64,000 nucleotides of DNA from Rheinheimera sp. GTDB taxonomy: Bacteria; Pseudomonadota; Gammaproteobacteria; Enterobacterales; Alteromonadaceae. Under the pieces are notes generated by a model. The model searched no databases and was not told the origin of the DNA. It was given only the letters and a program-made list of their open reading frames with translations. A program made the position numbers and the translations under genes. The stretch covers positions 21,578 through 85,577 of the forward strand of contig SSFI01000009.1 of NCBI GenBank assembly GCA_008015325.1. The letters are read 5' to 3'. Shown one piece after another: positions 28,975 through 39,592 of the stretch (its first letter is position 1; each line of letters begins with the position of its first letter).

Positions 28975-30453
28975 TCAATACCGCCAGTACGACGGAGTAA
29001 ATAACACCACCAGCGTCAGAATTTCGAGCCGGCCCAATAACATACCTAAACTTAACCACCATTTGGCGCCATCTGGCAAGCTGGCAAAGTTACCGGCCGG
29101 ACCAATAATAGTGCCCAATCCCGGCCCCACGTTGGCCACCGCCGTTGCGGCGCCGGTCAGCGCGGTTACCACATCTAATTCATAAAACGACAACATCAGC
29201 GCGATAAAGCCAATGCTGGCAAAGTAGATAAAACAAAACGCCAGCACGTTACCGAGCAGCTGGTCGTCAACCGATTTACCGCCATATTTCTGGCTCCACA
29301 CCGCTTTGGGATGGATCAGCAGTTTCAGCTGTTTCACCAGCAACATCGCCGCCAACTGGATGCGAAAAATCTTCAGGCCACCGGAAGTGGAACCGGAACA
29401 AGCACCGGCAAAAGTGATGTAAAAGAATAACATCACCGCCATATTGCCCCATAAGGTGTAATCCTCAGAAGCAAAACCGCAAGTAGTGATAATAGAGACA
29501 ACATTAAACAGGCTATGCGTCAGCGCTTCAAAAGCATCGCGTGCATTATGTGTCACCTGATAATACGTGAGCAAAGCGGTACAAAAAGCCACAATCAGTA
29601 AAAAGGCCCGGACTTGCGAGTCTTTCCACAGCGCTTTGCGATCGCCTTTAACCATACTGATAAACAGCACAAAAGGCATGGCCGCCAGCAACATAAAAAA
29701 GCTGCTGAGCCAATAAATTTGCGGCATCTCTTTATACACACCAAAAGAAGCATCGTAGTTAGCAAAACCACCGGTGGCGACAGTCGCCATCATATGGGTG
29801 ATAGCATCAAAACCATTCATGCCTGCCAGATAATAACTGATGGCAGTGATCAGACTCAGCACCAGATACACGCCACCAATGGCCGCTGACATCGACGAAC
29901 TGCGCGGCAGGATTTTCTCGGAGGTGTCAGAACTCTCGGTTTTAAATAAGCGCATCCCACCTATTTTCAGCGCCGGCAAAATTGCAATCGCCATCACAAT
30001 AATGCCTATACCGCCAATCCAGTTCAGAATGGATCTCCAGTACAAAATGCCTTTGGGCATATTGTCGAGGCCCGAGTACACGGTTGAACCCGTGGTGGTA
30101 ATGCCGGAGACGGTCTCAAACCAGGCATTGGTAAAGCTGGAATCAGGCATAATCAGCCAGAAAGGTAACGCCGAAAACACACAGATAATCAGCCAGCTTA
30201 ACGTGGTCAGCAAAAACAACTGGCGTTGTTTCATCGCGACCGCATCCCGCCCCAGCAGTGTCAGGCTATAGCCGACGATCACACAAATAGCCGCTGTGCC
30301 GAGGAAAGTCCAGAAACTGTTTTCGTTGAAATACACCGACACGGCAGCACCTGACAGGTGCACCAGCGCCAACAGCAACAACAAATAACCCAACACTTTA
30401 TAAATCAGCAGGCGACCACTGGCACGCGGGCCCTGCACAGCGAAACCGGACAT
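28975..30453 (-). CDS. trkH: TrkH-family potassium uptake protein
   Basis: SGITTTGSTVYSGLDNMPKGILYWRSILNWIGGIGIIVMAIAILP; four P-loop-like segments. Confidence 0.95.
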   Translation of the reverse strand: MSGFAVQGPRASGRLLIYKVLGYLLLLLALVHLSGAAVSVYFNENSFWTFLGTAAICVIVGYSLTLLGRDAVAMKQRQLFLLTTLSWLIICVFSALPFWLIMPDSSFTNAWFETVSGITTTGSTVYSGLDNMPKGILYWRSILNWIGGIGIIVMAIAILPALKIGGMRLFKTESSDTSEKILPRSSSMSAAIGGVYLVLSLITAISYYLAGMNGFDAITHMMATVATGGFANYDASFGVYKEMPQIYWLSSFFMLLAAMPFVLFISMVKGDRKALWKDSQVRAFLLIVAFCTALLTYYQVTHNARDAFEALTHSLFNVVSIITTCGFASEDYTLWGNMAVMLFFYITFAGACSGSTSGGLKIFRIQLAAMLLVKQLKLLIHPKAVWSQKYGGKSVDDQLLGNVLAFCFIYFASIGFIALMLSFYELDVVTALTGAATAVANVGPGLGTIIGPAGNFASLPDGAKWWLSLGMLLGRLEILTLVVLFTPSYWRY

Positions 30454-30568
30454 CGGCTCACACCTGTTCAGACTCAGACTGATAGTCTAAAAGAGCGTTC
30501 TGTCGCACTTTATAAAGAATGTATAAGGATTTGCAGTTATTGATGCTGAGCAGTTGTATGACAACAAT

Positions 30569-31297
30569 TCACGGCTGCGGCACCGTATCGCGGGTTAACA
30601 ACTGACGCAGCGCCGGGTGCAGCGTCGGGCCGCCTGCCAGATAGTCGGTCAGGCTGGCGACTTGTGGTCCCGTGACATAATCCTGCGGCGGCACCTGCAA
30701 AATCGCCATACGGCGGCGAAAATCCTCCGCCGCCACCGCGATAAACTGCACCCGTTTGGCCAGCAACAGCCGCTCGACGCTGGTTTGCGCTGTTAAACGG
30801 ACTTCCATTATCTGCTCTTTAGTAAAGCCACGTAAGCGCAGCATTTCACAGTGGGCCGACTGCGCCGGGCAGGCTATTGTCAGTCCAGGCTGCTGTTGCA
30901 GTTGCTTGAGACTTTTGTGACGCAGTGGCTGGTCTGCCAGCGTATATAAATGCAAGTTACTGGTTTCATTGGGAAACAGCCATAGATAACGCTGTTCTCT
31001 GGATGGCGTGCGGGCGATTTTATACACCAAAGCGTCAGAGCGACGAGCCACCTCCGCCAGCGCTTTAGGCCAGGACACATATTGAATATCGTATCGCAGC
31101 GCCGGAAACTGCGCCAATTGCCGGCGTAAACGTTGAGTGGCGGCACTTTCGGTGCAATCTGGCGCCGGCATTTCTTCGGTGATCAGATAAATCTGCGCGC
31201 GCGGCAGGCTGGCCAGCGGTGGTTCAGCGGCATGCAGTCCAGGCTCCCAGCCGATGACACAGAGCCAGCCAAGCCAGGCGACACAAAATCCTTTCAT
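30569..31297 (-). CDS. Orphan periplasmic substrate-binding protein (SBP_bac_3-like)
   Basis: Signal peptide; WPKALAEVARRSDALVYKIARTPSREQRYLWLFP. Confidence 0.8.
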   Translation of the reverse strand: MKGFCVAWLGWLCVIGWEPGLHAAEPPLASLPRAQIYLITEEMPAPDCTESAATQRLRRQLAQFPALRYDIQYVSWPKALAEVARRSDALVYKIARTPSREQRYLWLFPNETSNLHLYTLADQPLRHKSLKQLQQQPGLTIACPAQSAHCEMLRLRGFTKEQIMEVRLTAQTSVERLLLAKRVQFIAVAAEDFRRRMAILQVPPQDYVTGPQVASLTDYLAGGPTLHPALRQLLTRDTVPQP

Positions 31298-31481
31298 CTG
31301 AAACCTACGGCAGTCAGTGCTTGTGTCATGTCATGATGCAGTATTCGTTCGGCATGCTGTAACCAGCACATCATGACTGTTTAATTCAGCACATCCGTTT
31401 CACCGACGCCAGTCCAAAACTGGTTTTTACTGCAACTTGAGTTTTACTCAACTGAAGATTCGAAAAAATTCATTTAAATTT

Positions 31482-31505
31482 AGATGGCCAGCCATCCAAA
31501 CATCT
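31482..31505 (+). promoter_or_regulatory. Three tandem MetJ met-boxes (AGATGGCC AGCCATCC AAACATCT)
   Basis: Three contiguous 8-mers resembling AGACGTCT, 40 bp upstream of the MTHFR-like ATG. Confidence 0.75.
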
Positions 31506-31545
31506 GTATACTTAGCCATATCAGCTTCTATCAGAGATTTCGATT

Positions 31546-32502
31546 ATGCCGCTCAGTCTGCAGCAAAAAATTCAGGACCCAAGCCAAGGGGTATACCTGA
31601 TTGGTACAACGCCGCCAAAGGCCGGCACTGCTGCGGATAAAACTGAACGTATCGCCGGTAAACTGCTGAAGCGTTTAAATGAAATCGAGTTCGACGGTTT
31701 AGTGGTGTACGACATTCAGGATGAAAGCAGCCGCGTCAGCAGTGAACGGCCTTTCCCGTTTCACGCCACACTGGATCCACGCGATTACAGCCTGCTGCTG
31801 CGTAAACTGGCACGCCGCGACGTCATCACGTACAAGTCGGTAGCGCAGCGCGATGCCGCCGAGTTTCGTGACTGGCTCGGCGAAACAGCGCGGGATTATC
31901 AGCTGCAAAATTTGGTGCTGGTTGGCAGCCCGTCTTCCAACGGCACTATTAAACTGAGCCTGGCTGATGCCTACCGCGAGCTGGCCGAACACCCGGCCGA
32001 GGTCTATCTGGGTGGTGTCGCCATCGCCGAACGCCACGCCAGCAAAGGTAATGAGCATCAGCGCCTGATTGAAAAATCAGCCCAGGGTTGCCAGTTTTTT
32101 ATCACCCAGGCGGTGTACAACGCCCAGGCCACTATTGATTTACTGACCAGCTACGCCCGCTGCTGCCGCCAGCAAGGCCTGACGCCAAACCGCATTATTC
32201 TGACCTTCACGCCCTGCGGCGGTGAACAGACCTTAGATTTTATGCAGTGGCTCGGCATTTCAGTACCACTCGCTGCGCGTTACCGTATTCTGGATGCAGA
32301 AAATCCGCTGAATGAATCCATCCGCTTATGCCGCGACAACCTGCAGCAAATCCTGCAGCACTGCGCGAGCCTGGATATTCCACTGGGTTTGAACGTTGAG
32401 AGTCTGACCAACAGACGCGAAGAGATCGACGCTTCTGTATTGTTGTTCCGCCTGCTCAAGGCCACCATGGAGTTGCATCTGGCAGAGAAGCAAGTGGCCT
32501 GA
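31546..32502 (+). CDS. Divergent methylenetetrahydrofolate reductase-like protein
   Basis: TIM-barrel MTHFR-like pattern: LVLVGSPSSNGTIKLSLADAYREL...LGGVAIAERHASKGNEHQRLIEKSAQGCQFFITQAVYNAQATIDLL. Lacks the MetF SFEFFPP start. Confidence 0.75.
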   Translation: MPLSLQQKIQDPSQGVYLIGTTPPKAGTAADKTERIAGKLLKRLNEIEFDGLVVYDIQDESSRVSSERPFPFHATLDPRDYSLLLRKLARRDVITYKSVAQRDAAEFRDWLGETARDYQLQNLVLVGSPSSNGTIKLSLADAYRELAEHPAEVYLGGVAIAERHASKGNEHQRLIEKSAQGCQFFITQAVYNAQATIDLLTSYARCCRQQGLTPNRIILTFTPCGGEQTLDFMQWLGISVPLAARYRILDAENPLNESIRLCRDNLQQILQHCASLDIPLGLNVESLTNRREEIDASVLLFRLLKATMELHLAEKQVA

Positions 32503-32527
32503 CGTTTCTGCGCTGACGCTGGTTTTT

Positions 32528-32635
32528 GCCCTGCGGGCGGCGGTGTCCGGTGCCTGAATCATTTTTTCCTGCTGCTTCAAGTCCGCTTAGCAAAGAGGTA
32601 AAAGTGATTAATTAAAACAAACCCGCCCGCAGGGC
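32528..32635. repeat. Palindromic dispersed repeat, copy 2
   Basis: GCCCTGCGGGCGGC ... CCGCCCGCAGGGC; core AATCATTTTTTCCTGCTGCTTCAAGTCCGCTTAGCAAAGAG. Confidence 0.85.
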
Positions 32636-32763
32636 AAAATCCCATCCCTCACCCCACTCATCCCAGCACCAACAGAGCAACCGACAGACACTGACGACAA
32701 TCCACAACCAGCATGGTACTTTCAATACAAGCACCTGATCACAATCACATTTCCGGGACTTCC

Positions 32764-33948
32764 ATGAACCTGTCGCCGCCAGGCCAATCCGTTGGCCAAT
32801 CTTCCCGCCATAGCGGGCTGGACCTGTTACGCGCCTGCGCTATCTTGCTGGTGTTTATGTATCACTATATGGTGTTTGTCAGTGGCGAGCCGACTTTTGG
32901 CTGGCTGAGCCGGATCGGCTGGGTTGGTGTGGATCTGTTTTTTGTTTTGTCCGGTTATCTGATTGGTAATCAACTGTTTAAAGGCCTCTCGCAGGGGAAA
33001 CAGCTGTCGTTCCGGCGTTTTTACTGGCGTCGGGCGCTGCGGACCTGGCCGGTGTTCTGGCTGGTGCTGGCCGCATTTTTCCTGCTACCTGAGCTCATGG
33101 GCGGCAACCAGCCGCCAGCGCTGTGGCGTTTTCTGACCTTTACGCAAAATTACCAGCTGATGCCGGGCACCGCCTTTTCGCACGCCTGGTCTTTGTGTAT
33201 CGAGGAGCAGTTTTATTTCCTGCTGCCGCTGGTGGCTTTTCTCTGTCTGCGACTGAGCGGCAAAGTACAACACGCGTTTTATTTGATCGGCGCTTTGATA
33301 ATGGCAGCTGTTTGTTATCGTTATCAGATGTGGCAGTTATATGGCTTGGAGGCAGATGGCCAGACCCGCTATTTTAATGCCTTTATTTATTATTCTAGCT
33401 TTGCGCGGATGGACGAGCTGTTGCCCGGATTGTCGGTAGCTTTGTTTAAAAATGCCTATCCGACGCGTTGGGCTGCGCTGGCGCAACATCAGCAAAAACT
33501 GCAGCTGATCGGCTTTGGTACTGTGGCGCTGATGCTGTATCTGCTGCTCAATTTCGCTTATATCAAAGGCGAGGGCTATGGCTTTTTTGCCACAGTATTT
33601 GGTTATTCTTTGTTGGCCATGGCGTTTGCACTGCTGCTGATGAGTGCACTGCAACCGGGCAGTCTGCTGGCGCGCTGGCAGGTGCCGGGCGTTGCCACGC
33701 TGGCGCTTTGGTCCTATTCGCTCTATCTGGTGCATAAACCCATTGGTTTTATCATTAACCAACAGGCTGAAATACAAGACTGGTCCGGCAGCACAGTGTT
33801 ATTGCTGAATATTATCCTGTCACTGGCTGTCAGCGCCCTGCTGTACAAGCTGGTCGAAACACCGGCCATGGCACTGCGTGACCGTGTGTATCCGGATATT
33901 TTCCGCCCCGCCCTTGCAGCTGCCCCCGGAGCCAAAGCCACAGGCTGA
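32764..33948 (+). CDS. Acyltransferase 3 family protein (OafA/YrhL-like)
   Basis: SGLDLLRACAILLVFMYHY...GWVGVDLFFVLSGYLIG...HAWSLCIEEQFYFLLPL. Confidence 0.95.
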   Translation: MNLSPPGQSVGQSSRHSGLDLLRACAILLVFMYHYMVFVSGEPTFGWLSRIGWVGVDLFFVLSGYLIGNQLFKGLSQGKQLSFRRFYWRRALRTWPVFWLVLAAFFLLPELMGGNQPPALWRFLTFTQNYQLMPGTAFSHAWSLCIEEQFYFLLPLVAFLCLRLSGKVQHAFYLIGALIMAAVCYRYQMWQLYGLEADGQTRYFNAFIYYSSFARMDELLPGLSVALFKNAYPTRWAALAQHQQKLQLIGFGTVALMLYLLLNFAYIKGEGYGFFATVFGYSLLAMAFALLLMSALQPGSLLARWQVPGVATLALWSYSLYLVHKPIGFIINQQAEIQDWSGSTVLLLNIILSLAVSALLYKLVETPAMALRDRVYPDIFRPALAAAPGAKATG

Positions 33949-34061
33949 GCGTTTTCAGCAAAAATTCCGGCTGGCGCGAAACCTTGCGCCAGCGCAACTT
34001 TGTTGCGGATAACACCAATCCACAGCAGAAAGCTGCTGACAAAACCTTCACACAATCATAC

Positions 34062-34080
34062 AATGCGAATCATTCTCATA
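34062..34080 (+). promoter_or_regulatory. Fur box upstream of tonB (AATGCGAATCATTCTCATA)
   Basis: Matches the GATAATGATAATCATTATC-type palindrome; 17 bp before the tonB ATG. Confidence 0.8.
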
Positions 34081-34096
34081 TGCTTTAAGTTTTATC

Positions 34097-34750
34097 ATGT
34101 CGCGCGGAACTGCCGGAGTCTTTGTGTTGTTGTTATTGCTGCATCTTGGCGCTATTGCGGCGTTAATGCAGGCAGATGCCGCGATCACAGAACCCAAAAT
34201 CGACATGGAGCCGCCAAAGCTGCAGGGTGTATTGATTGCGCCTGAACCGAAAATTGCGCCACCGCCGCCCAAAGCAGAGCCTGAGCCGCAAAAACCACAG
34301 CCTAAGCCGAAAAAACCGCGGCTGAAACCACAGACCAAACCAACACAAAAAACACCACCGCCGGTTGCTAAAGCCGCGGCCGCTGCGCCGGTGCAGGCTC
34401 CCAGTAAAGCGCTGAGCCAGAAAGCGGCCAGCAGCAGCCCGGCCAAAACCGCTGAGCCGACCACACAACTCCCCAGCGCTGACGCCGCCGGCCTCAACAA
34501 CAAAGCGCCGGTGTACCCGATGTTGTCGCGTAAACGCAAAGAACAGGGCACGGTCTGGCTGTTATTGCTGGTCAGTAAAGAAGGCATGGTCACTGAATTA
34601 AAACTGAAGAAAACCAGTGGCTTTGACCGGCTGGATCAGGCGGCGCTGCAGGCAGTGAAAAAATGGAAATTCCAGCCAGCGCGTAAACAAGGCCAGGCTA
34701 TTGATTATTGGTATGAATTACCGCTGAAGTTTTCGCTGCAGCAGGGTTAA
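34097..34750 (+). CDS. tonB: TonB energy transducer
   Basis: N-terminal TM, PKPEPEPQKPQPKPKKPR proline-rich linker, C-terminal YPMLSRKRKEQGTVWLLLLVSKEG. Confidence 0.93.
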   Translation: MSRGTAGVFVLLLLLHLGAIAALMQADAAITEPKIDMEPPKLQGVLIAPEPKIAPPPPKAEPEPQKPQPKPKKPRLKPQTKPTQKTPPPVAKAAAAAPVQAPSKALSQKAASSSPAKTAEPTTQLPSADAAGLNNKAPVYPMLSRKRKEQGTVWLLLLVSKEGMVTELKLKKTSGFDRLDQAALQAVKKWKFQPARKQGQAIDYWYELPLKFSLQQG

Positions 34751-34795
34751 CGCAGATTTTGGCGCAAAGCGCCACGTTATTCACAGGAGAACATC

Positions 34796-35527
34796 ATGCA
34801 AGACAATCCTTATGGTATCGCGTTGCTGTGGCAACAAGGTGATATGGTCAGCAAAACCGTGGCGTTTTTATTACTGCTGATGTCAGTCGCCAGCTGGACC
34901 GTCATCGCAAGGCGCAGCTACGCGTTGTGGCAGCTGCGTCGTTTACAGCAAGCCGGCCGGGAGTTCTGGCATGCGCAAAGTTTTCAGGCTGGCCTCAGTT
35001 TGCTGCAGCAAGCCCGGCCAGTCGATGGCCCCGGCAATCCGTTTTTTTATCTGGCCGATCAAGGCCAGCAGGCCTTGGCACATCACAGCACCCATCGTGA
35101 TGATTTACATGGCCATTTACCGCTGTCGGACTGGCTGACCGCCAACTTAAAAGGCGCTATTGATGAAAGTGCTGAGCAGTTACAACGTGGTTTGGCGGTC
35201 TTAGCTTCAGTCGGCTCAGTGGCACCTTTTGTTGGTCTGTTTGGCACTGTCTGGGGCATTTATCATGCCTTAGTCAGCCTTGGCGCCAGCGGTCAGGCCA
35301 GCATCGATAAAATTGCCGGCCCGGTTGGTGAAGCGCTGATTATGACCGCTTTTGGCCTGGCCGTGGCAATCCCGGCTACGCTGGCGTTTAACGCCTTCAG
35401 CCGCAGCAATAAAGGCATAGTGTCGCAATTAAACCGCTTTGCCTTTCAGCTGCATGCCTATTTCATCACTGGCGCCGCACCAAAAGCGACTGTGTCACAC
35501 GCCCAGCCGGTGAACGGAGCAGCCTGA
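34796..35527 (+). CDS. exbB: ExbB (MotA/TolQ/ExbB proton channel)
   Basis: VLASVGSVAPFVGLFGTVWGIYHALVSLGASGQASIDKIAGPVGEALIMTAFGLAVAIPA. Confidence 0.96.
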   Translation: MQDNPYGIALLWQQGDMVSKTVAFLLLLMSVASWTVIARRSYALWQLRRLQQAGREFWHAQSFQAGLSLLQQARPVDGPGNPFFYLADQGQQALAHHSTHRDDLHGHLPLSDWLTANLKGAIDESAEQLQRGLAVLASVGSVAPFVGLFGTVWGIYHALVSLGASGQASIDKIAGPVGEALIMTAFGLAVAIPATLAFNAFSRSNKGIVSQLNRFAFQLHAYFITGAAPKATVSHAQPVNGAA

Positions 35528-35940
35528 TGTCTTTTCACAACGATTTTGACGATGACAGCGGCGTCATCAGTGAAATTAATATGACGCCGCTGGTGGATGT
35601 GATGCTGGTGTTGCTGATTATTTTTATGATCACAGTGCCGGTACTGACCCATTCCATTCCGCTGGAGCTGCCGCAGGTCAGCCATCAGCCGAGCCAAACC
35701 AAACCCGATACCATCACGCTGGCCGTCACCGCCGACGGCACTGTGTACTGGAACAAGGATAAATTGAGCCGCGACGCACTGACGCAGCGGCTGCAGCAAG
35801 CCGCCTTATTAACACCGCAGCCGACTTTTCAGCTCAAGGGCGACCGCGCAGTCGCCTATGAACATGTAGTCGCCACGCTCGCCGCAGTGCAGCAGGCCGG
35901 CATCACGCAGCTGGGATTTCTGACCGAGCCGGGAGCATAA
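35527..35940 (+). CDS. exbD: ExbD
   Basis: ISEINMTPLVDVMLVLLIIFMITVP. Confidence 0.96.
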   Translation: MSFHNDFDDDSGVISEINMTPLVDVMLVLLIIFMITVPVLTHSIPLELPQVSHQPSQTKPDTITLAVTADGTVYWNKDKLSRDALTQRLQQAALLTPQPTFQLKGDRAVAYEHVVATLAAVQQAGITQLGFLTEPGA

Positions 35941-36038
35941 CGCCGCTGCATACATTCGCTTACAGATTTATGCTGTCACAAATAAAGTTTTGCGATACAG
36001 TCAAATCAAAGGCGAAAGTGTTGAAGTAAGGAGCCTAT

Positions 36039-36269
36039 ATGGCAGAGCAAGGTTCAGGCGGTAATGTGATTGCCGCATTATGCAGTGTGTTTATTCCGGG
36101 GCTGGGCCAGCTGGTGCAAGGCCGTTTAATGCCAGCCATTTTGTTTTTCGTCGTCTGTATGGTTGGCTACGCCATGTGGTGGCTGATTTTTATCCCGGCA
36201 GTGATCGCAGGTCTGGTGCATTTGTGGTCGATTCTGGATGCCGCGACTTTTAAAACCCGGGCGTACTGA
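36039..36269 (+). CDS. Small TM2-like membrane protein
   Basis: ALCSVFIPGLGQLVQGRLMPAILFFVVCMVGYAMWW. Confidence 0.7.
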   Translation: MAEQGSGGNVIAALCSVFIPGLGQLVQGRLMPAILFFVVCMVGYAMWWLIFIPAVIAGLVHLWSILDAATFKTRAY

Positions 36270-36289
36270 CGCTGCAGTTGCAATAAAAA

Positions 36290-36313
36290 ATGGCGCTCAA
36301 GGCGCCATTTTTA
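36290..36313. terminator. Bidirectional terminator
   Basis: AAAAAATGGCGCTCAAGGCGCCATTTTTA. Confidence 0.8.
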
Positions 36314-36324
36314 TTGCGGTCCAA

Positions 36325-36663
36325 TCAGACCTTTTTCACGAATTCAGATTTTAATTTCATTGCGCCAAAACCATCGATTTTGCAATCGATGTCATGGTCG
36401 CCATCCACCAGCCGGATGTTTTTCACTTTAGTGCCGATTTTCACCACCAGTGACGAGCCTTTGACTTTTAAGTCTTTGATCACGGTCACAGTATCACCAT
36501 CCTGCAACACAGAACCGGCCGAATCGCGGATCTCTTTGCTGCTTTCAGCGGCGGGTTCTGCTCCCGGCTGCCATTCATGGCCGCATTCCGGGCACACCAG
36601 CTGTACGCCGTCTTCGTAGGCAAATGGGGACTGACATTGTGGACATGGGGGTAACTGACTCAT
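36325..36663 (-). CDS. yjdM: YjdM/PhnA zinc-ribbon protein (longer ORF to 36795 unlikely)
   Basis: [27 protein letters not shown]...[60 protein letters not shown]. Confidence 0.95.
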   Translation of the reverse strand: MSQLPPCPQCQSPFAYEDGVQLVCPECGHEWQPGAEPAAESSKEIRDSAGSVLQDGDTVTVIKDLKVKGSSLVVKIGTKVKNIRLVDGDHDIDCKIDGFGAMKLKSEFVKKV

Positions 36664-36778
36664 CGCGGCTCCGCAGGACAATGGCAAAATAGCCATAAAA
36701 AAAGGAGGGCTATTATAGCGCCAGGCCGGAAAATTGCAGTAAAAACTGTGGGGCTGGCAATGCTCGCCGAGCCAGATC

Positions 36779-37999
36779 TTAGCCTTTATGACCAACTTTA
36801 CTTAAAAAGGTCATGCCATTTTGCACCCACTGACAAAAGCGCTGTTCCGGCAAAGGCGGCGAAATCAGATAACCCTGCGCGATGTTGCAGCCAGCCTGCT
36901 GCAGATAATGCCAGTCATCCGGCCGCTCGACACCTTCAGCGACTAACTCAATGCCAAGCTTCTGACACATCGACAAGGTACTTTCAAAAATCACCTGCAA
37001 ATGCGCTTTGGTGCTGATGCCGTCTACCAGACTGCGGTCGACTTTCAGCTCGGTAAACGGGATTTGCGACAGCTGTTTGACCGATGAATAACCGGTGCCA
37101 TAGTCATCGATGGACAGGCCACAACCAAACAGCCGCAGCCGGGTCAGGATAGCCAAAGCCCGACCAATGTCTTTGATGACGCCAGTTTCGGTTACTTCAA
37201 AAATCAGTGAATTCGGCGGCACAGCGCAATCTTTAATCAGCGCAATCACCCGCGCTGAAAACTCGGACTGCTCAAACGAATATGCCGACAGATTGACAGA
37301 AATACTCAGCGACAAACCGGCCGCCAGCCAGCGTTGCTGCTGAGCAATCGCCAGCTCAATCACCTGATAACTGAGTTCGTCAATCAGGCCAAAACGTTCG
37401 CACAAGGGTATAAAGTCATTAGGGAAAATCAGCTGTCCATCAGTCCCCTGCAAGCGCACCAGCGCTTCAGCGCCAGTGAGCTTTACAGTGGCAAAATCAA
37501 TTTTCGGTTGATAATGCAGCACAAAACGCCGCTCCGTCAGCGCCTGCTGTAACTCTTCTTTGCCCAGCAATAAACGTTCGCGCTGTTCGCAGGCTTGCTT
37601 TTGCTTCAGGTCGTCTTGCTGATATTTACGCACCAGCGCCAGCAGCTCGGCTTCAGCGACTGGCTTTTGCAACGCGCCAAGCACATACAGGCCTTCGGTG
37701 CTTGCCATCAGCTCCACGGCTGATAACAGCGACCGCTCCCGGCCACTGGCGATAATCAGACCACTGCGGATATGCCGCGCCGACAACAAGTTAATCAGCT
37801 CAATGCCGTCGATGTCCGGCATTTCCAGGTCACAAATCAACAGATCAAAAGGTTTTGACCGGCCATCCATCACCGCCAGCGCCGAACGGCCATTGTCAGC
37901 CTCGGCAATTTCAGTAATGCCCATTTGCCGGCACAACTCCAGCATAAACAGGCGTTGCGCCTTGCTGTCTTCGATGATTAATACAGAGAGAGCCTTCAT
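36779..37999 (-). CDS. REC-EAL response regulator (c-di-GMP phosphodiesterase)
   Basis: [16 protein letters not shown] receiver; [10 protein letters not shown] (EAL) and [11 protein letters not shown]. Confidence 0.93.
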   Translation of the reverse strand: MKALSVLIIEDSKAQRLFMLELCRQMGITEIAEADNGRSALAVMDGRSKPFDLLICDLEMPDIDGIELINLLSARHIRSGLIIASGRERSLLSAVELMASTEGLYVLGALQKPVAEAELLALVRKYQQDDLKQKQACEQRERLLLGKEELQQALTERRFVLHYQPKIDFATVKLTGAEALVRLQGTDGQLIFPNDFIPLCERFGLIDELSYQVIELAIAQQQRWLAAGLSLSISVNLSAYSFEQSEFSARVIALIKDCAVPPNSLIFEVTETGVIKDIGRALAILTRLRLFGCGLSIDDYGTGYSSVKQLSQIPFTELKVDRSLVDGISTKAHLQVIFESTLSMCQKLGIELVAEGVERPDDWHYLQQAGCNIAQGYLISPPLPEQRFCQWVQNGMTFLSKVGHKG

Positions 38000-38009
38000 C
38001 CTGTCCACC

Positions 38010-39074
38010 TTATCCCTGACTGTATAACATGATTTGGCCGGCCACCTCGTCAAGCGCGACGATATGCACAGCACCTCCGCGTTTAATCGCCTCTTTCGGC
38101 ATGCCAAACACCACGGAACTGGCCTCGTCCTGAGCATAAGTCACAGCACCCGCTTCACGCATTTCCAGCAAACCACGGGCTCCATCATCACCCATGCCGG
38201 TTAGCTGAAAACCCACCGAATTTTTCCCGGCGCATTTCGCCACCGAGCGAAACAATACATCCACTGAAGGACAATGCCGGTTGACTGCCGGCCCGGGTTT
38301 GACCTGCACCTGATAAAAAGCGCCGTTGCGTACCAGGCTCATATGCTGCCCCCCCGGCGCAATCAACGCCAGACCCGGCCGGACCCGGTCGCCGTCTTTG
38401 GCTTCGCGAACTTCTATTTCTGATAAGGAGTTTAGCCGCGCTGCAAATGCCGCAGTGAACTTTTCCGGCATATGCTGCACAACGACTATGCCCGGACATT
38501 CTGCAGTCAATGCGGTCAGAATCTGCTCCAGTGCCAGCGTGCCGCCAGTGGAGGTGCCAATGGCTATGACTTTTTCTGTGGTTTTTGCCATCGCAGTTTG
38601 TGCGGCTGGCGTGCTTTGTACCGCTGCCACAGCGCGGGCGACCGGAGCTGTGCTGGTCAGCCGGCTGACCCGGCTTTGCGCCGCTTCGCGGATCGCGGCC
38701 AACAACTCCTGTTTACTCGACTGCAGGAAATCTTTGACGCCCATGGTCGGTTTGGTAAAGATAGCAACGGCACCAGCGGCCATTGCTTCGACCGTGGTTT
38801 CTGCGCCTTTTTCCGTCAGTGAGGAACAGATCACCACAGGTGTTGGCCTTGAGCTCATAATTTTGCGCAAAAAAGTCAGGCCATCCATCCGTGGCATTTC
38901 AATGTCGAGCGTAATGACATCAGGCCATTCTTCGCGCATTTTATTGACGGCAAACAGTGGATCTGCCGCGGTACCTATGACTTCAATGTCATTTTGCCCA
39001 GCCAGCATAGTGCTCAGCACCTGCCGTACGACGGCGGAATCATCGACCACCAGAACTTTGATTTTTTTGCTCAT
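38010..39074 (-). CDS. cheB: CheB protein-glutamate methylesterase
   Basis: [59 protein letters not shown]. Confidence 0.97.
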   Translation of the reverse strand: MSKKIKVLVVDDSAVVRQVLSTMLAGQNDIEVIGTAADPLFAVNKMREEWPDVITLDIEMPRMDGLTFLRKIMSSRPTPVVICSSLTEKGAETTVEAMAAGAVAIFTKPTMGVKDFLQSSKQELLAAIREAAQSRVSRLTSTAPVARAVAAVQSTPAAQTAMAKTTEKVIAIGTSTGGTLALEQILTALTAECPGIVVVQHMPEKFTAAFAARLNSLSEIEVREAKDGDRVRPGLALIAPGGQHMSLVRNGAFYQVQVKPGPAVNRHCPSVDVLFRSVAKCAGKNSVGFQLTGMGDDGARGLLEMREAGAVTYAQDEASSVVFGMPKEAIKRGGAVHIVALDEVAGQIMLYSQG

Positions 39075-39592
39075 CCGCCAGACCCTGCCCGACCCGTCTG
39101 CGGATCTGTTAGTTGCCTGATCTGGACCGAACCATCGGCAGTTTCAAACCTGAGCTTAATGCCCTGTTCCCCGCCAAAACCAAGCAGTTCAGCGCGCAGG
39201 CCATGGCTGCGGCAAAACTGCAGGGCATATTCGGCATTGAGCTGCCCGACCTGAAACGACGGCACCAGCTTTTGCGATTTTTGCGAACCGGCGCCACCAC
39301 ATAAGCGCACCTGCAATTCGGCCAGCGGAATGGCTTTTTTCTGCACCAGCTGCCAAAAATGCGGCAAAATCTGGTCGCCGTAACGACCGTCCGGCATGTA
39401 AGAGCCGGCCTGTGGCTGATTATTACTGACACAAACAAAATGACAGCAGGCAAAAAAACGGCTGGGTGCATGCCACAGCACCATAGCCACGCAGGATCCG
39501 AGTACGGTAATCACAGTGCAGTCCTGCGCGGTGCCACTGATAAAATCACCAGGCGCTAAATGTACGGTACGGGCGCGAATATTGGCGATCAT
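39071..39592 (-). CDS. cheD: CheD chemoreceptor glutamine deamidase
   Basis: [27 protein letters not shown] (Cys and His catalytic motifs). Confidence 0.92.
   Translation of the reverse strand: MIANIRARTVHLAPGDFISGTAQDCTVITVLGSCVAMVLWHAPSRFFACCHFVCVSNNQPQAGSYMPDGRYGDQILPHFWQLVQKKAIPLAELQVRLCGGAGSQKSQKLVPSFQVGQLNAEYALQFCRSHGLRAELLGFGGEQGIKLRFETADGSVQIRQLTDPQTGRAGSGG

Noticed and set aside
38326-39120. 264-aa + strand ORF antisense to cheB
   Set aside because: Shadow ORF of the CheB frame.
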